Shown here: piece by piece, positions 54,516-64,000 of the stretch | Numbering within the stretch: the stretch's first letter is position 1 | Layout of the letters: each line of letters starts with the position of its first letter | Assembly (NCBI GenBank): GCA_023954715.1 | Contig: JAGSHD010000012.1 | Coordinates: 105,903 to 169,902 of the forward strand | Direction: 5' to 3' | Origin: Candidatus Cloacimonadota bacterium | Lineage (GTDB): Bacteria; Muiribacteriota; UBA6191 | DNA length: 64,000 bases | Translations under genes and position numbers: made by a program | The notes under the pieces: generated by a model | The model's database searches: none | What the model saw: the letters and a program-made list of their open reading frames with translations, nothing else | Told to the model about the DNA's origin: nothing

Positions 54516-55249
54516 GTGTATTTGCAATTATTCCGGCTCGATATGAGTCTACAAGATTTCCTGGTAAACCATTAAAAAAAATTGGCTCAAGAGAGATGAT
54601 CCTTCATGTATGTGATCGCGTATCCTCTTGTCAATCTTTAACTGGTTTTGCTGTAGCTACGGATGACCAGCGAATATTTGATTGTGTTAAAAATGCAGGT
54701 TTTGAAGTGTTTATGACAAAAAAAGACCATGAAACGGGTACGGATCGATTGGTTGAAGTCGCCACTCAAATCGATCATCAATATATTTTAAATGTACAAG
54801 GTGACGAGCCTTTTTTAGACCCTAAAGTTTTAGATACTTTTGTTGAGTCCTACCTACAAAATGGGAGCCACTGTGAAGTGGGAACCATGTCAAATAAGAT
54901 TCAAAACCAAGAAGATGCTCAAAATCCAAATGTAGTGAAAGTAATTAGTGATAAAAATCAGCAAGCCATTTACTTTTCTCGCTCTTTGATTCCATTTCCA
55001 AGAGATGGCTTTGACTTATCTAAACAAAGCTTTTATAGACACATAGGGGTATATTTATATCAAAAAGATTACCTTTTAAGCTTTCCAAATTTAGCTCCAT
55101 CTTATTTAGAGCAAACCGAAAAACTCGAGCAACTCCGAGTCATGGAAAACGGTGGAAAAATCTTTGTTGAAGAGGTAGATGAGCCGTCCTTTGGAATTGA
55201 TACTCCAGAGGATCTTAAAAAGGCCCAAGAAATTTATTCTAAAATGTAA
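54512..55249 (+). CDS. kdsB: CMP-Kdo synthetase
   Basis: 245 residues. Activates Kdo with CTP to CMP-Kdo in the cytoplasm, the last step before lipid A glycosylation. Motifs: N-terminal PARYESTRFPGKPL, TDDQRIFDCV, TGTDRLVEV, the metal-binding NVQGDEPF, and later IYFSRSLIPFPRDG and GIDTPEDLKKA. Coupled to the Hpt gene upstream (4-bp overlap) and followed 210 bp later by pyrG, which supplies its CTP. Only a weak hairpin (TACCT/AGGTA) lies between them. Standard family length. Confidence 0.96.
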   Translation: MSVFAIIPARYESTRFPGKPLKKIGSREMILHVCDRVSSCQSLTGFAVATDDQRIFDCVKNAGFEVFMTKKDHETGTDRLVEVATQIDHQYILNVQGDEPFLDPKVLDTFVESYLQNGSHCEVGTMSNKIQNQEDAQNPNVVKVISDKNQQAIYFSRSLIPFPRDGFDLSKQSFYRHIGVYLYQKDYLLSFPNLAPSYLEQTEKLEQLRVMENGGKIFVEEVDEPSFGIDTPEDLKKAQEIYSKM

Positions 55250-55422
55250 AACCTCCAAAAATTAACTATTTATTTTACCTTTCCTAGGTAGAATGTTTTT
55301 TGCTTTGGTTACTTTTCTACTGTACAATCTCAGGACATACTTTGGTTAAACATTAAATGTTGTATTCAAGGGGAGGTAAAGCCTTCTTTTTGAATATGTA
55401 TTCCTTTCACATTAATACATAA

Positions 55423-57878
<2,456 letters not shown>

Positions 57879-57884
57879 AATCAA

Positions 57885-58844
57885 ATGACAGAGTTTACAA
57901 ATACAGCAAAAGAGCTTGTTTCTGTAGAAATCGAGGCCTTAAAAGGTTTAGGCTCTACTTTGGATTCACAGGCCTTTTTGGACGCAGTTGAGATAATTTA
58001 TCAATGTAAAGAACGACTTGTGATTACCGGAATGGGAAAATCAGGGATTATTGGTAATAAAATAGCCGCGACTCTGTCATCAACGGGTACTCCAGCAATT
58101 GTATTGCACCCGGCAGAAGCACTTCATGGTGATTTAGGCGTAGTTCGAGAAGGTGATGTGGTTTTGGCTCTCTCCAACAGTGGCGAAACAGAAGAGATTA
58201 TATCTTTATTACCTTCTATTAAACTTTTTGGTAACAAATTGATTTCGATTACTTCTAATGTAGACTCTACTTTGGCTAGAGAGTCAGATGCTCCTATTGT
58301 TTATCACATAGACAAAGAGGGTTGCCCTTTAAATTTAGCTCCTATGGCATCCACGACTGTTTCATTGGTTATTGGAGATGCTTTGAGTGCTGTATTAATG
58401 AAACGAAAAAACTTTCAAGCGAGAGATTTTGCAAAGTTTCATCCCAAAGGAAGCTTAGGCCGCAAGTTATTAACAAGAGTCAAAGACTTAATGTGCACAG
58501 ATTTACCTTTCGTAGATTCTACAAAAACTATGAAAGAGGCACTAGAGTTGATGATTTCTACAAATATGGGTGCTGTTCTTGTACATGATGACAAGCTACT
58601 CGGAATCATATCTGATGGTGATGTGAAACGTGTGATCAACGAAGGGGGGGCTTTTATGGAAATGTCTGTTTTAGATGCTATGACAAAGACTCCAATCACA
58701 GTAGGGCCAGAGCAAATGGCTGAAGAAGCCTTACGTATTATGGAGAACCGTTCAAAATTAATTACAATATTACCAGTTGTTGATCAACAAAAAGTGATTG
58801 GTATGATCCGGTTACATGATATTTTACAAGCAAAAATAGGCTAA
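57885..58844 (+). CDS. kdsD: arabinose-5-phosphate isomerase
   Basis: 319 residues. Converts ribulose 5-phosphate to arabinose 5-phosphate, the Kdo precursor. N-terminal SIS domain (VITGMGKSGIIGNKIAATLSSTGTP, LHPAEALHGDLGVV, ALSNSGETEEI, with the catalytic His). C-terminal pair of CBS domains (VDSTKTMKEALELM, GVISDGDVKRVI-like, MTKTPITVGPEQMAEEAL, VIGMIRLHDILQA). The family length (about 320) is as in KpsF/KdsD. It begins 7 bp after kdsA and ends 3 bp before kdsC, so it is tightly coupled. Confidence 0.97.
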   Translation: MTEFTNTAKELVSVEIEALKGLGSTLDSQAFLDAVEIIYQCKERLVITGMGKSGIIGNKIAATLSSTGTPAIVLHPAEALHGDLGVVREGDVVLALSNSGETEEIISLLPSIKLFGNKLISITSNVDSTLARESDAPIVYHIDKEGCPLNLAPMASTTVSLVIGDALSAVLMKRKNFQARDFAKFHPKGSLGRKLLTRVKDLMCTDLPFVDSTKTMKEALELMISTNMGAVLVHDDKLLGIISDGDVKRVINEGGAFMEMSVLDAMTKTPITVGPEQMAEEALRIMENRSKLITILPVVDQQKVIGMIRLHDILQAKIG

Positions 58845-58846
58845 AC

Positions 58847-59353
58847 ATGAATATAAAAGCAGTATTATCTGATGTTGATGGAGTAATGAACGATGGAGTC
58901 ATTTTTATTGACTCTGAAGGGCAAGAGTCAGTAAAGGCCTTTCATGTAAAGGACGGAATGGGAATCAAAATGCTACAACAAAGTGAGATCCCATTTGGTG
59001 TGATTAGTGGACGCTCTTGTGATGCACTTATTGCTAGAATGAATCAACTTGGTGCTTATGACTTATATTTAGGTAAGCGCCATAAGCAAGAGTCATTTGA
59101 ACACTTTTTAGACAAGTACGATCTGAAAGCCTCTGAAGTAGCTTATATTGGTGATGATTTAAATGATATTGTATTGATGGATATTGTAAATTTAGCAGGT
59201 GGATTGAGTGCTTGTCCTATAGATGCTGTACAAAAAGTAAAAGATGTTGCTCAATTACAATTAAATACTCGTGGGGGACATGGCGTATTACGAGAGCTTA
59301 TTGATCTTGTTTTGGATCAATCAATAAACACTGATACAGCAATCCAAGAGTAG
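58847..59353 (+). CDS. kdsC: Kdo-8-phosphate phosphatase
   Basis: 168-residue HAD phosphatase making Kdo from Kdo 8-phosphate. Motif I LSDVDGVMNDGVIF (Asp nucleophile and acid), the conserved HVKDGMGIKML, motif II GVISGRSC, Lys in LYLGKRHKQESF, motif IV YIGDDLNDIVLM. The C-terminus continues past the usual VTxxxGGxGAVRE-like tail (LNTRGGHGVLRELIDLVL), which closes the active site. Short spacing to kdsD and lptC shows one operon. No unusual features. Confidence 0.96.
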   Translation: MNIKAVLSDVDGVMNDGVIFIDSEGQESVKAFHVKDGMGIKMLQQSEIPFGVISGRSCDALIARMNQLGAYDLYLGKRHKQESFEHFLDKYDLKASEVAYIGDDLNDIVLMDIVNLAGGLSACPIDAVQKVKDVAQLQLNTRGGHGVLRELIDLVLDQSINTDTAIQE

Positions 59354-59365
59354 GGCCTTTTATTC

Positions 59366-60025
59366 ATGATCAAAACATTTTTCCATTTTCTTTTAACTTT
59401 AGCTTTTGGCTATAGCTTGTTTTGGATTTATGATACTTACTATTTACGAGTATCAGAGCAGTTTGATGCACCTTTAACAAACTCTGATCTACCTAATGTG
59501 ACAGTTTCACAGATTCAGTTACAGTCTTTAAATTTAGATGGTAGTATTAAATTTAGATTGTTTGGTAAAGTAGCGGAGTTGAATGAAAAAACTCGGATTA
59601 CTAAAACAGTACCCATTAACTTGATTATATATGATGACAAAGAAACAAATAAACAACAAATTACGATTCTGGCAAGAGAAGGATATCACCATCGAACAGT
59701 TCCAGAATACTTTGAACTAATTGGTGATGTAGAGTGTAATATAGCTGGTGAAAAAGATCTTGAGAAAAAAAGTAATGGATTTAACTATCTCAAGAAAATT
59801 TTTACAGAAAAACTGCTATACTATCCAAAACTGGACAAGTTTATTTCTCCAGGCAAAGTAAAAATAATAGATACAAATAAAAACATGATCGCAACAGGTG
59901 ACTCTTTTACTTATTATCAAAAAGAAGAAAAGGGTGAGATCGAAGGATCAGTAGTGATTCGTTTACACGAAGACCCAAGTGTGGTCCTCGCAGAAATGAA
60001 TCGGGAGTTACAATATGACTTTTAG
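59366..60025 (+). CDS. lptC: LptC-family LPS export protein
   Basis: 219 residues. N-terminal TM anchor (FFHFLLTLAFGYSLFWIY), then a periplasmic domain with the LptC/LptA beta-jellyroll pattern: VTVSQIQLQSLNLDGSIKFRLFGKVAELNEK, TILAREGYHHRTVPEYFELIGDVEC, LLYYPKLDKFISPGKVKI, GDSFTYYQKEEKGEIEGSV. It hands LPS from LptB2FG to LptA. It overlaps lptA by 11 bp and follows kdsC closely. Assigned partly by position between kdsC and lptA. Confidence 0.87.
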   Translation: MIKTFFHFLLTLAFGYSLFWIYDTYYLRVSEQFDAPLTNSDLPNVTVSQIQLQSLNLDGSIKFRLFGKVAELNEKTRITKTVPINLIIYDDKETNKQQITILAREGYHHRTVPEYFELIGDVECNIAGEKDLEKKSNGFNYLKKIFTEKLLYYPKLDKFISPGKVKIIDTNKNMIATGDSFTYYQKEEKGEIEGSVVIRLHEDPSVVLAEMNRELQYDF

Positions 60026-60791
60026 AATGTTAATTCTTAGTTTGCTTTTTGTTAGCTTTAATTATGCAGCAAATGATAAAAAAGTGGTTACTAAAGCTTT
60101 ATACTCATTTTTTAATCAAAAAAGTGGAGAGCTGATATTAAAAGGTAACGCTCAAATCGTTAGAGAAGACGTTAAGTTGTTTGCCGATGAGATTTTTTAC
60201 AATGAAAAGAAAAAAGAAGCTTTTGCCGTAGGCAAGGTAAAGCTAGACAGCAATGAGTTTATTTTAGAGTCGGGCCAAGTACGAATATATCTCCCTGGTA
60301 ACGCTAGTTACTCTTGGTTATCTGCCAATGAAATGGTCATTATTGCTCAAAAGCACCCTAAACTAACGCAAAAAGTAGGTAAGCAAAAAACCTATACTCA
60401 AATTACTGCTGTTGAAATCAAGTTTTTCAAAGAAGGCGAAAAGATTGAAGCTTTTGAAAACGTTCGTATGACCCAAATGAAAGTGGATGGATTAAAAGCT
60501 CAAGAAGACGTAGTGATTACCGGTAAGTATTTAGAGTACTTAAGCAAGCGAAAAAAAGCACTGGTTAAAGGAGATGTGAACTTAGAGTCTCTAGACATGG
60601 GTGCCGTTGGACAAAGATTAATTTACTACCAAGAACAAGAAAAGTTTTATGTAATCGATCAAGCCAAAGTTTTTCAATATGATAAAGATGGCAATGTAGA
60701 AAACGAGATTCGAGGTAATAAAATTTTACATCTAATCAAAGAAGATCGCACCATATTAATGGGGAATGTTGAAGGTTCACTGGACTATTAG
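60015..60791 (+). CDS. lptA: LptA/OstA-type periplasmic LPS transport protein
   Basis: 258 residues with a short signal peptide (about 1-18, ending NYA). The OstA-like fold is visible as repeated strands: GELILKGNAQIVREDVKLFADEIFYNEKKKEAFAVGKVKL (described by position, about 35-75), ITAVEIKFFKEGEKIEAFENVRMTQ, VITGKYLEYLSKRKKALVKGDVNLES, NKILHLIKEDRTILMGNVEGS. It forms the periplasmic bridge from LptC to LptD. About 70 residues longer than E. coli LptA. Overlaps lptC and is followed 2 bp later by lptB. Confidence 0.9.
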   Translation: MTFRMLILSLLFVSFNYAANDKKVVTKALYSFFNQKSGELILKGNAQIVREDVKLFADEIFYNEKKKEAFAVGKVKLDSNEFILESGQVRIYLPGNASYSWLSANEMVIIAQKHPKLTQKVGKQKTYTQITAVEIKFFKEGEKIEAFENVRMTQMKVDGLKAQEDVVITGKYLEYLSKRKKALVKGDVNLESLDMGAVGQRLIYYQEQEKFYVIDQAKVFQYDKDGNVENEIRGNKILHLIKEDRTILMGNVEGSLDY

Positions 60792-60793
60792 AT

Positions 60794-61528
60794 ATGATAG
60801 AAAATAAAGAACTAATCGTTAGAAATATTCAAAAGAGTTACGGTGGCCGTCAAGTGGTAAGTGATGTAAGCTTATCTATGAAAACTGGTGATATCATCGG
60901 TTTACTTGGGCCAAACGGTGCTGGTAAAACAACAAGCTTTTATATGATTGTTGGACTAGTTAAGCCAGACTCAGGAACTATCTTTTTAGATGGCAAGGAC
61001 CTCACTAAATATCCCATGTATCAAAGAGCCCGATTAGGTATCGGATATTTAGCCCAAGAAGCCTCTGTTTTTCGTCATATGAGTGTAATGGATAATATTT
61101 TATCCATTTTAGAGTTTGTCATGAAGGGCAAAAAAAATAGAATAAAAAGAGCCGAAGAGCTCATGGGACATTTGTCTTTAGATCATGTAAAACATTCACT
61201 AGGTTCTGCATTATCTGGTGGTGAAAGACGACGGGCTGAGATCGCAAGAGCATTGGCAACTAATCCGGACTTTTTATTACTTGATGAACCATTTGCCGGA
61301 GTTGATCCCATTGCAGTTGCTGAGATTCAGAGCATTATTAAAAAGCTAAGAGAAGAGATTGGTATAGGGATCTTAATCACAGATCATAATGTTCGTGAAA
61401 CTTTGAAAATTTGTGATAAGACCTATGTAATGAATAAGGGACAGATTTTGGTTTCTGGCTCTGTTAAAGATATTACCAATAACGAAGAAGCGAAACGCAT
61501 CTACCTTGGTGAAGACTTCTCCATGTAG
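60794..61528 (+). CDS. lptB: LPS export ABC transporter ATP-binding protein
   Basis: 244 residues. ABC ATPase that powers LPS extraction with LptF/LptG (not in window). Walker A GPNGAGKTTSF, Q-loop region YLAQEASVFRHMSV, signature LSGGERRRAEIARAL, Walker B FLLLDEPFAGVDPIAV, H-loop ITDHNVRETL. The LSGGERRR signature with the following ARALA is the LptB (YhbG) form. Last gene of the Kdo/Lpt operon; no terminator is obvious before the following membrane protein. Confidence 0.97.
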   Translation: MIENKELIVRNIQKSYGGRQVVSDVSLSMKTGDIIGLLGPNGAGKTTSFYMIVGLVKPDSGTIFLDGKDLTKYPMYQRARLGIGYLAQEASVFRHMSVMDNILSILEFVMKGKKNRIKRAEELMGHLSLDHVKHSLGSALSGGERRRAEIARALATNPDFLLLDEPFAGVDPIAVAEIQSIIKKLREEIGIGILITDHNVRETLKICDKTYVMNKGQILVSGSVKDITNNEEAKRIYLGEDFSM

Positions 61529-61555
61529 CTTCACATTATTATAAAAAGCATCACT

Positions 61556-62194
61556 ATGAGCCCTAAACTACAGGATCTTATTTCATTAGCAATAAAGGCT
61601 CTAATCATATCTTTTACACTTAGCTTTTTACATGACTCCTATCGCTTAGAACAAGATTTTCCTATTGAGCAATATAAGCGTTGCCTCTTGAACCAAAAGG
61701 CTTTGTTAAGGTTTTTAGATGAAGATAAAAGCTATAGTTCATCGCAAATGATTCAATCCAAAAGAGATTTACAAAATGCTAAAAATGTAGATTTATTCCC
61801 CAAACTGATTGAGGCTCATCCATTTTATATTGGTGAAAACGTATACCGAAGCTATAAAAAAAAAGCATGGTGTGACTATCACGGTGAAGTGGCATCAATC
61901 CACCTAAAATTAAAGCAGTTTCAACTTAGTGTTGATCAAGATAAAAAATTAAGATTGTATGTTTTGATAGTTTTAGACTGCTTGATTTTGCTAGGATTAC
62001 TCTATGTTTTTCGAACAACTCATCATAGCTTAAGGACTAATCTTGAGATAGGACTATGGTTTATCCTATACCTACTTTTATCTTACTTTTGTATTGATCA
62101 CTATTTAAACTATCTTGTAATGATTTGTATGGTTGGATTAGCTACAATATTGAGTCCAATGATATTTTATTACTCTAAAACTAACTCTGCTTGA
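61556..62194 (+). CDS. hypothetical membrane protein
   Basis: 212 residues with four hydrophobic helices: near 8-26 (LAIKALIISFTLSFLHD), 134-152 (LYVLIVLDCLILLGLLYV), 165-183 (IGLWFILYLLLSYFCID) and 186-206 (LVMICMVGLATILSPMIFYY). A 100-residue soluble segment lies between the first and second. I do not recognise the family. It begins 28 bp after lptB and may be co-transcribed. It overlaps the converging PelA-like gene by 25 bp. The function cannot be read. Confidence 0.6.
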   Translation: MSPKLQDLISLAIKALIISFTLSFLHDSYRLEQDFPIEQYKRCLLNQKALLRFLDEDKSYSSSQMIQSKRDLQNAKNVDLFPKLIEAHPFYIGENVYRSYKKKAWCDYHGEVASIHLKLKQFQLSVDQDKKLRLYVLIVLDCLILLGLLYVFRTTHHSLRTNLEIGLWFILYLLLSYFCIDHYLNYLVMICMVGLATILSPMIFYYSKTNSA

Positions 62195-63999
62195 GCTAAA
62201 TCTCCAAGGGTGAGGTAGGTGACTTTGAGCTTTTCATTGTATTGAATATTTTTGACATTGGTACTTGATTTGAGCTTGATCTTTTTATTGAATCGAATCT
62301 CTTTTAGAGTATGAGCATTGGATATTTTGTAGTGTTTAGGAGCAATTTGCTCAATCTCGACACTATAAAAATTGTGTGCGATTTGGATAAACTGACTAGG
62401 AAAGATAAATGCTAAATCCTCTTTGTTTTTATCTAAATATTGATATAAAAAATCTAAAGCTCGAAAAGCTCCTAGTTTGGCAAGTGAGTAAAAGTGATAG
62501 TATAAATTGATTGGTTTGAGTCTTTTTGGATACCCAGTATTCTCCCAAGTTTCTTTGACTCTAGCAAAACCCCAAAAACGATCGTTCCAGAGGTCAGTAT
62601 AAACATTTTCATTGGCATTGGAGGAATAGATTTGCTTAAACCCTCCCACATCTCTACCTAAAGCTGTTACATAGGCTAAACTATTGAAATGATGATCAAA
62701 ATAGCTATCTCCTCCATTAAAGGCTAAGATATTATGTTCTTTTAAATAGATGAGTTGTTGTTTGGTTGGTACACAATCTCCTGAGTAATAAATTACGTCC
62801 AACTTTTTACCCTTTGGAAGAAATTTAGATAAAAACTCCATAGACTCTTGAATCTCAAACTTCAAGTTTAAGATACCACCTACTTCTTGTTTGGCAGGGA
62901 TTCCCATCCAATCCGCATCGATAGCATCTTTATTTGTAGAAAAGGCTACAATTCCTCGTGCCCATGAAAATGGATGAGAGTAAGTGTGTGATGCTGCTTC
63001 TATATAATCTAGGGCAAAGGTATCCTTGGCTACCTGCTGTGAGGTGGAGGTCCCTTGATAGTTTTCGTCAATCTCATTGGCTATATAGGAGACTCCGGTT
63101 TTTAACTTATACTTTTTAAAGATCTTTTCAAGGGCCACTTCTCCACAAATTTTACCCGTCGCGATCTCACTTAAAGATAAGACTCCATCTCCATCGATGT
63201 GGATATAAGCAATTCTTTTACCGTTGATTGTATTTGTATCAGGAATTGGCCAACCTTTATAAAAAACATTTTCTACAATTGTGTATGGGTTCATATACCA
63301 CTTTGATTGATATTCGGACCCTTCTAAAAAGGCTTTGCCAGAGTCTAAATATGCTCCCCAAGGGCTAAAAAAGCAAGGTGTTGTTTGAAAGAGTTTAGGG
63401 ACGGAGAGAGTTAAGATAGGGTCTACATTGTATTTTGGATTTAATTGATAGGCTTGTATATCGGTTAGATTCAACTTAGTTAGACGTTTTTCAAAATGAT
63501 AGTCTTGGTGTGCAAAAGAGATTTTTGCACTTAAGTTTTTAGCAAAATAGTAGTTACCACTTTTTATACCAAAGGCTTGCCAGATTAGTTCATAAAGCTC
63601 GTCTTGTTTAGCAAACTTTGCAGAGATATTAGGTAGACCGCCAATCCAGATTACCGGTAAGCCAAGGGATTTGGCTTTGGCTAAAAATTGGAATAACTTC
63701 AAAGGAGTTTTAAGTTGATAACCTTTAAGCCATAATATAACTCCATCATATTGTATTAGATCTTTGGGTAAGTCATCAACCGATCGTGTTAAACAATGCA
63801 TACCATAATAATTTAATATGGACTCAAAATTTAGATGAATCCCATTGGAGTTGATACCTCCAAAGTCATATATACCTAATATTTTTCGTGTGACTTTTTT
63901 ACTTTCAAATTGTCCTTTTTCACTATCAAAAAAGAGTTTTGATTTAAGATCGTACAATAAAATGGGTTCTTGTTGTAAGTCAATGGTTGAGATGAGCGG
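62170..63999 (-). CDS. PelA-like polysaccharide deacetylase (5' end beyond window)
   Basis: At least 609 residues. The frame is open to the right edge, so the N-terminus is missing. Residues near the visible start (ILGIYDFGGI...LNYYGM) resemble a glutamine-amidotransferase-like or Rossmann region. The middle matches PelA/DUF2194-type sequences: IAYIHIDGDGVLSLSEIATGK, LKTGVSYIANEID, and the deacetylase motif EAASHTYSHPFSW with metal-binding His. A C-terminal beta domain follows. It would deacetylate an exopolysaccharide in the periplasm. No other pel genes are visible. It overlaps the membrane protein gene by 25 bp at its 3' end. Confidence 0.7.
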   Translation of the reverse strand, partial: PLISTIDLQQEPILLYDLKSKLFFDSEKGQFESKKVTRKILGIYDFGGINSNGIHLNFESILNYYGMHCLTRSVDDLPKDLIQYDGVILWLKGYQLKTPLKLFQFLAKAKSLGLPVIWIGGLPNISAKFAKQDELYELIWQAFGIKSGNYYFAKNLSAKISFAHQDYHFEKRLTKLNLTDIQAYQLNPKYNVDPILTLSVPKLFQTTPCFFSPWGAYLDSGKAFLEGSEYQSKWYMNPYTIVENVFYKGWPIPDTNTINGKRIAYIHIDGDGVLSLSEIATGKICGEVALEKIFKKYKLKTGVSYIANEIDENYQGTSTSQQVAKDTFALDYIEAASHTYSHPFSWARGIVAFSTNKDAIDADWMGIPAKQEVGGILNLKFEIQESMEFLSKFLPKGKKLDVIYYSGDCVPTKQQLIYLKEHNILAFNGGDSYFDHHFNSLAYVTALGRDVGGFKQIYSSNANENVYTDLWNDRFWGFARVKETWENTGYPKRLKPINLYYHFYSLAKLGAFRALDFLYQYLDKNKEDLAFIFPSQFIQIAHNFYSVEIEQIAPKHYKISNAHTLKEIRFNKKIKLKSSTNVKNIQYNEKLKVTYLTLGDLAQAELVLE

Positions 64000-64000
64000 A

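Overview
The window comes from an AT-rich diderm (Gram-negative-type) bacterium. It carries a complete Kdo and LPS-export operon, several beta-barrel outer-membrane proteins, a TonB system, type IV pilus motors and chemotaxis parts. The order kdsB-pyrG-kdsA-kdsD-kdsC-lptC-lptA-lptB occurs in delta-proteobacteria-like and some other diderm lineages. I cannot place the organism more precisely from sequence alone.

Layout. 1-9 kb: a PilB/GspE motor ATPase (cut by the window edge) with an unusual histidine-kinase-type ATPase tail, a barrel protein, dtd, a calcium-loop protein, a pseudokinase-TM-SUMF1 protein and a PilT motor. 9-11 kb: a large two-part ThyX and tRNA-Gly(GCC) with its own promoter and terminator. 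11.5-26 kb is accessory: a TerB/EcsC pair, a decayed and an intact Sel1-repeat gene, a STAND-TPR-winged-helix regulator, an ORF-less group IIC intron placed after a terminator hairpin, a flavin-binding protein, DsrE, a MocR regulator, an esterase, a kinase-hemerythrin chimeric pseudogene, rarD and arsC. 26-34 kb holds secreted proteins (a five-repeat Cys protein and a C25/gingipain-type peptidase) and a decayed adenylate cyclase. 34-42 kb: recQ, a CheY-like receiver, a second barrel protein with a PstS-like partner, and a chemoreceptor. 42-46 kb is a B12-uptake operon (btuB-exbB-exbD-tonB) behind a cobalamin riboswitch with a hairpin over the btuB RBS. 46-54 kb: psuG, DUF1232, S1/P1 nuclease, moaC, a TPR protein, a second esterase and a cyclase-family hydrolase. 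54-62 kb is the Hpt-kdsB-pyrG-kdsA-kdsD-kdsC-lptC-lptA-lptB run, followed by a membrane protein and a PelA-like deacetylase cut by the right edge.

The main extra structure is a family of about 150-bp elements with imperfect 23-bp terminal inverted repeats (MITE-like). There are four copies, three of them touching or lying within about 10 bp of gene stop codons. The other notable structure is the group IIC intron, whose computational removal restores the stop codon of the neighbouring opposite-strand gene. Three pseudogenes show that the accessory part is decaying. All assignments rest on reading motifs by eye; no database search was possible.
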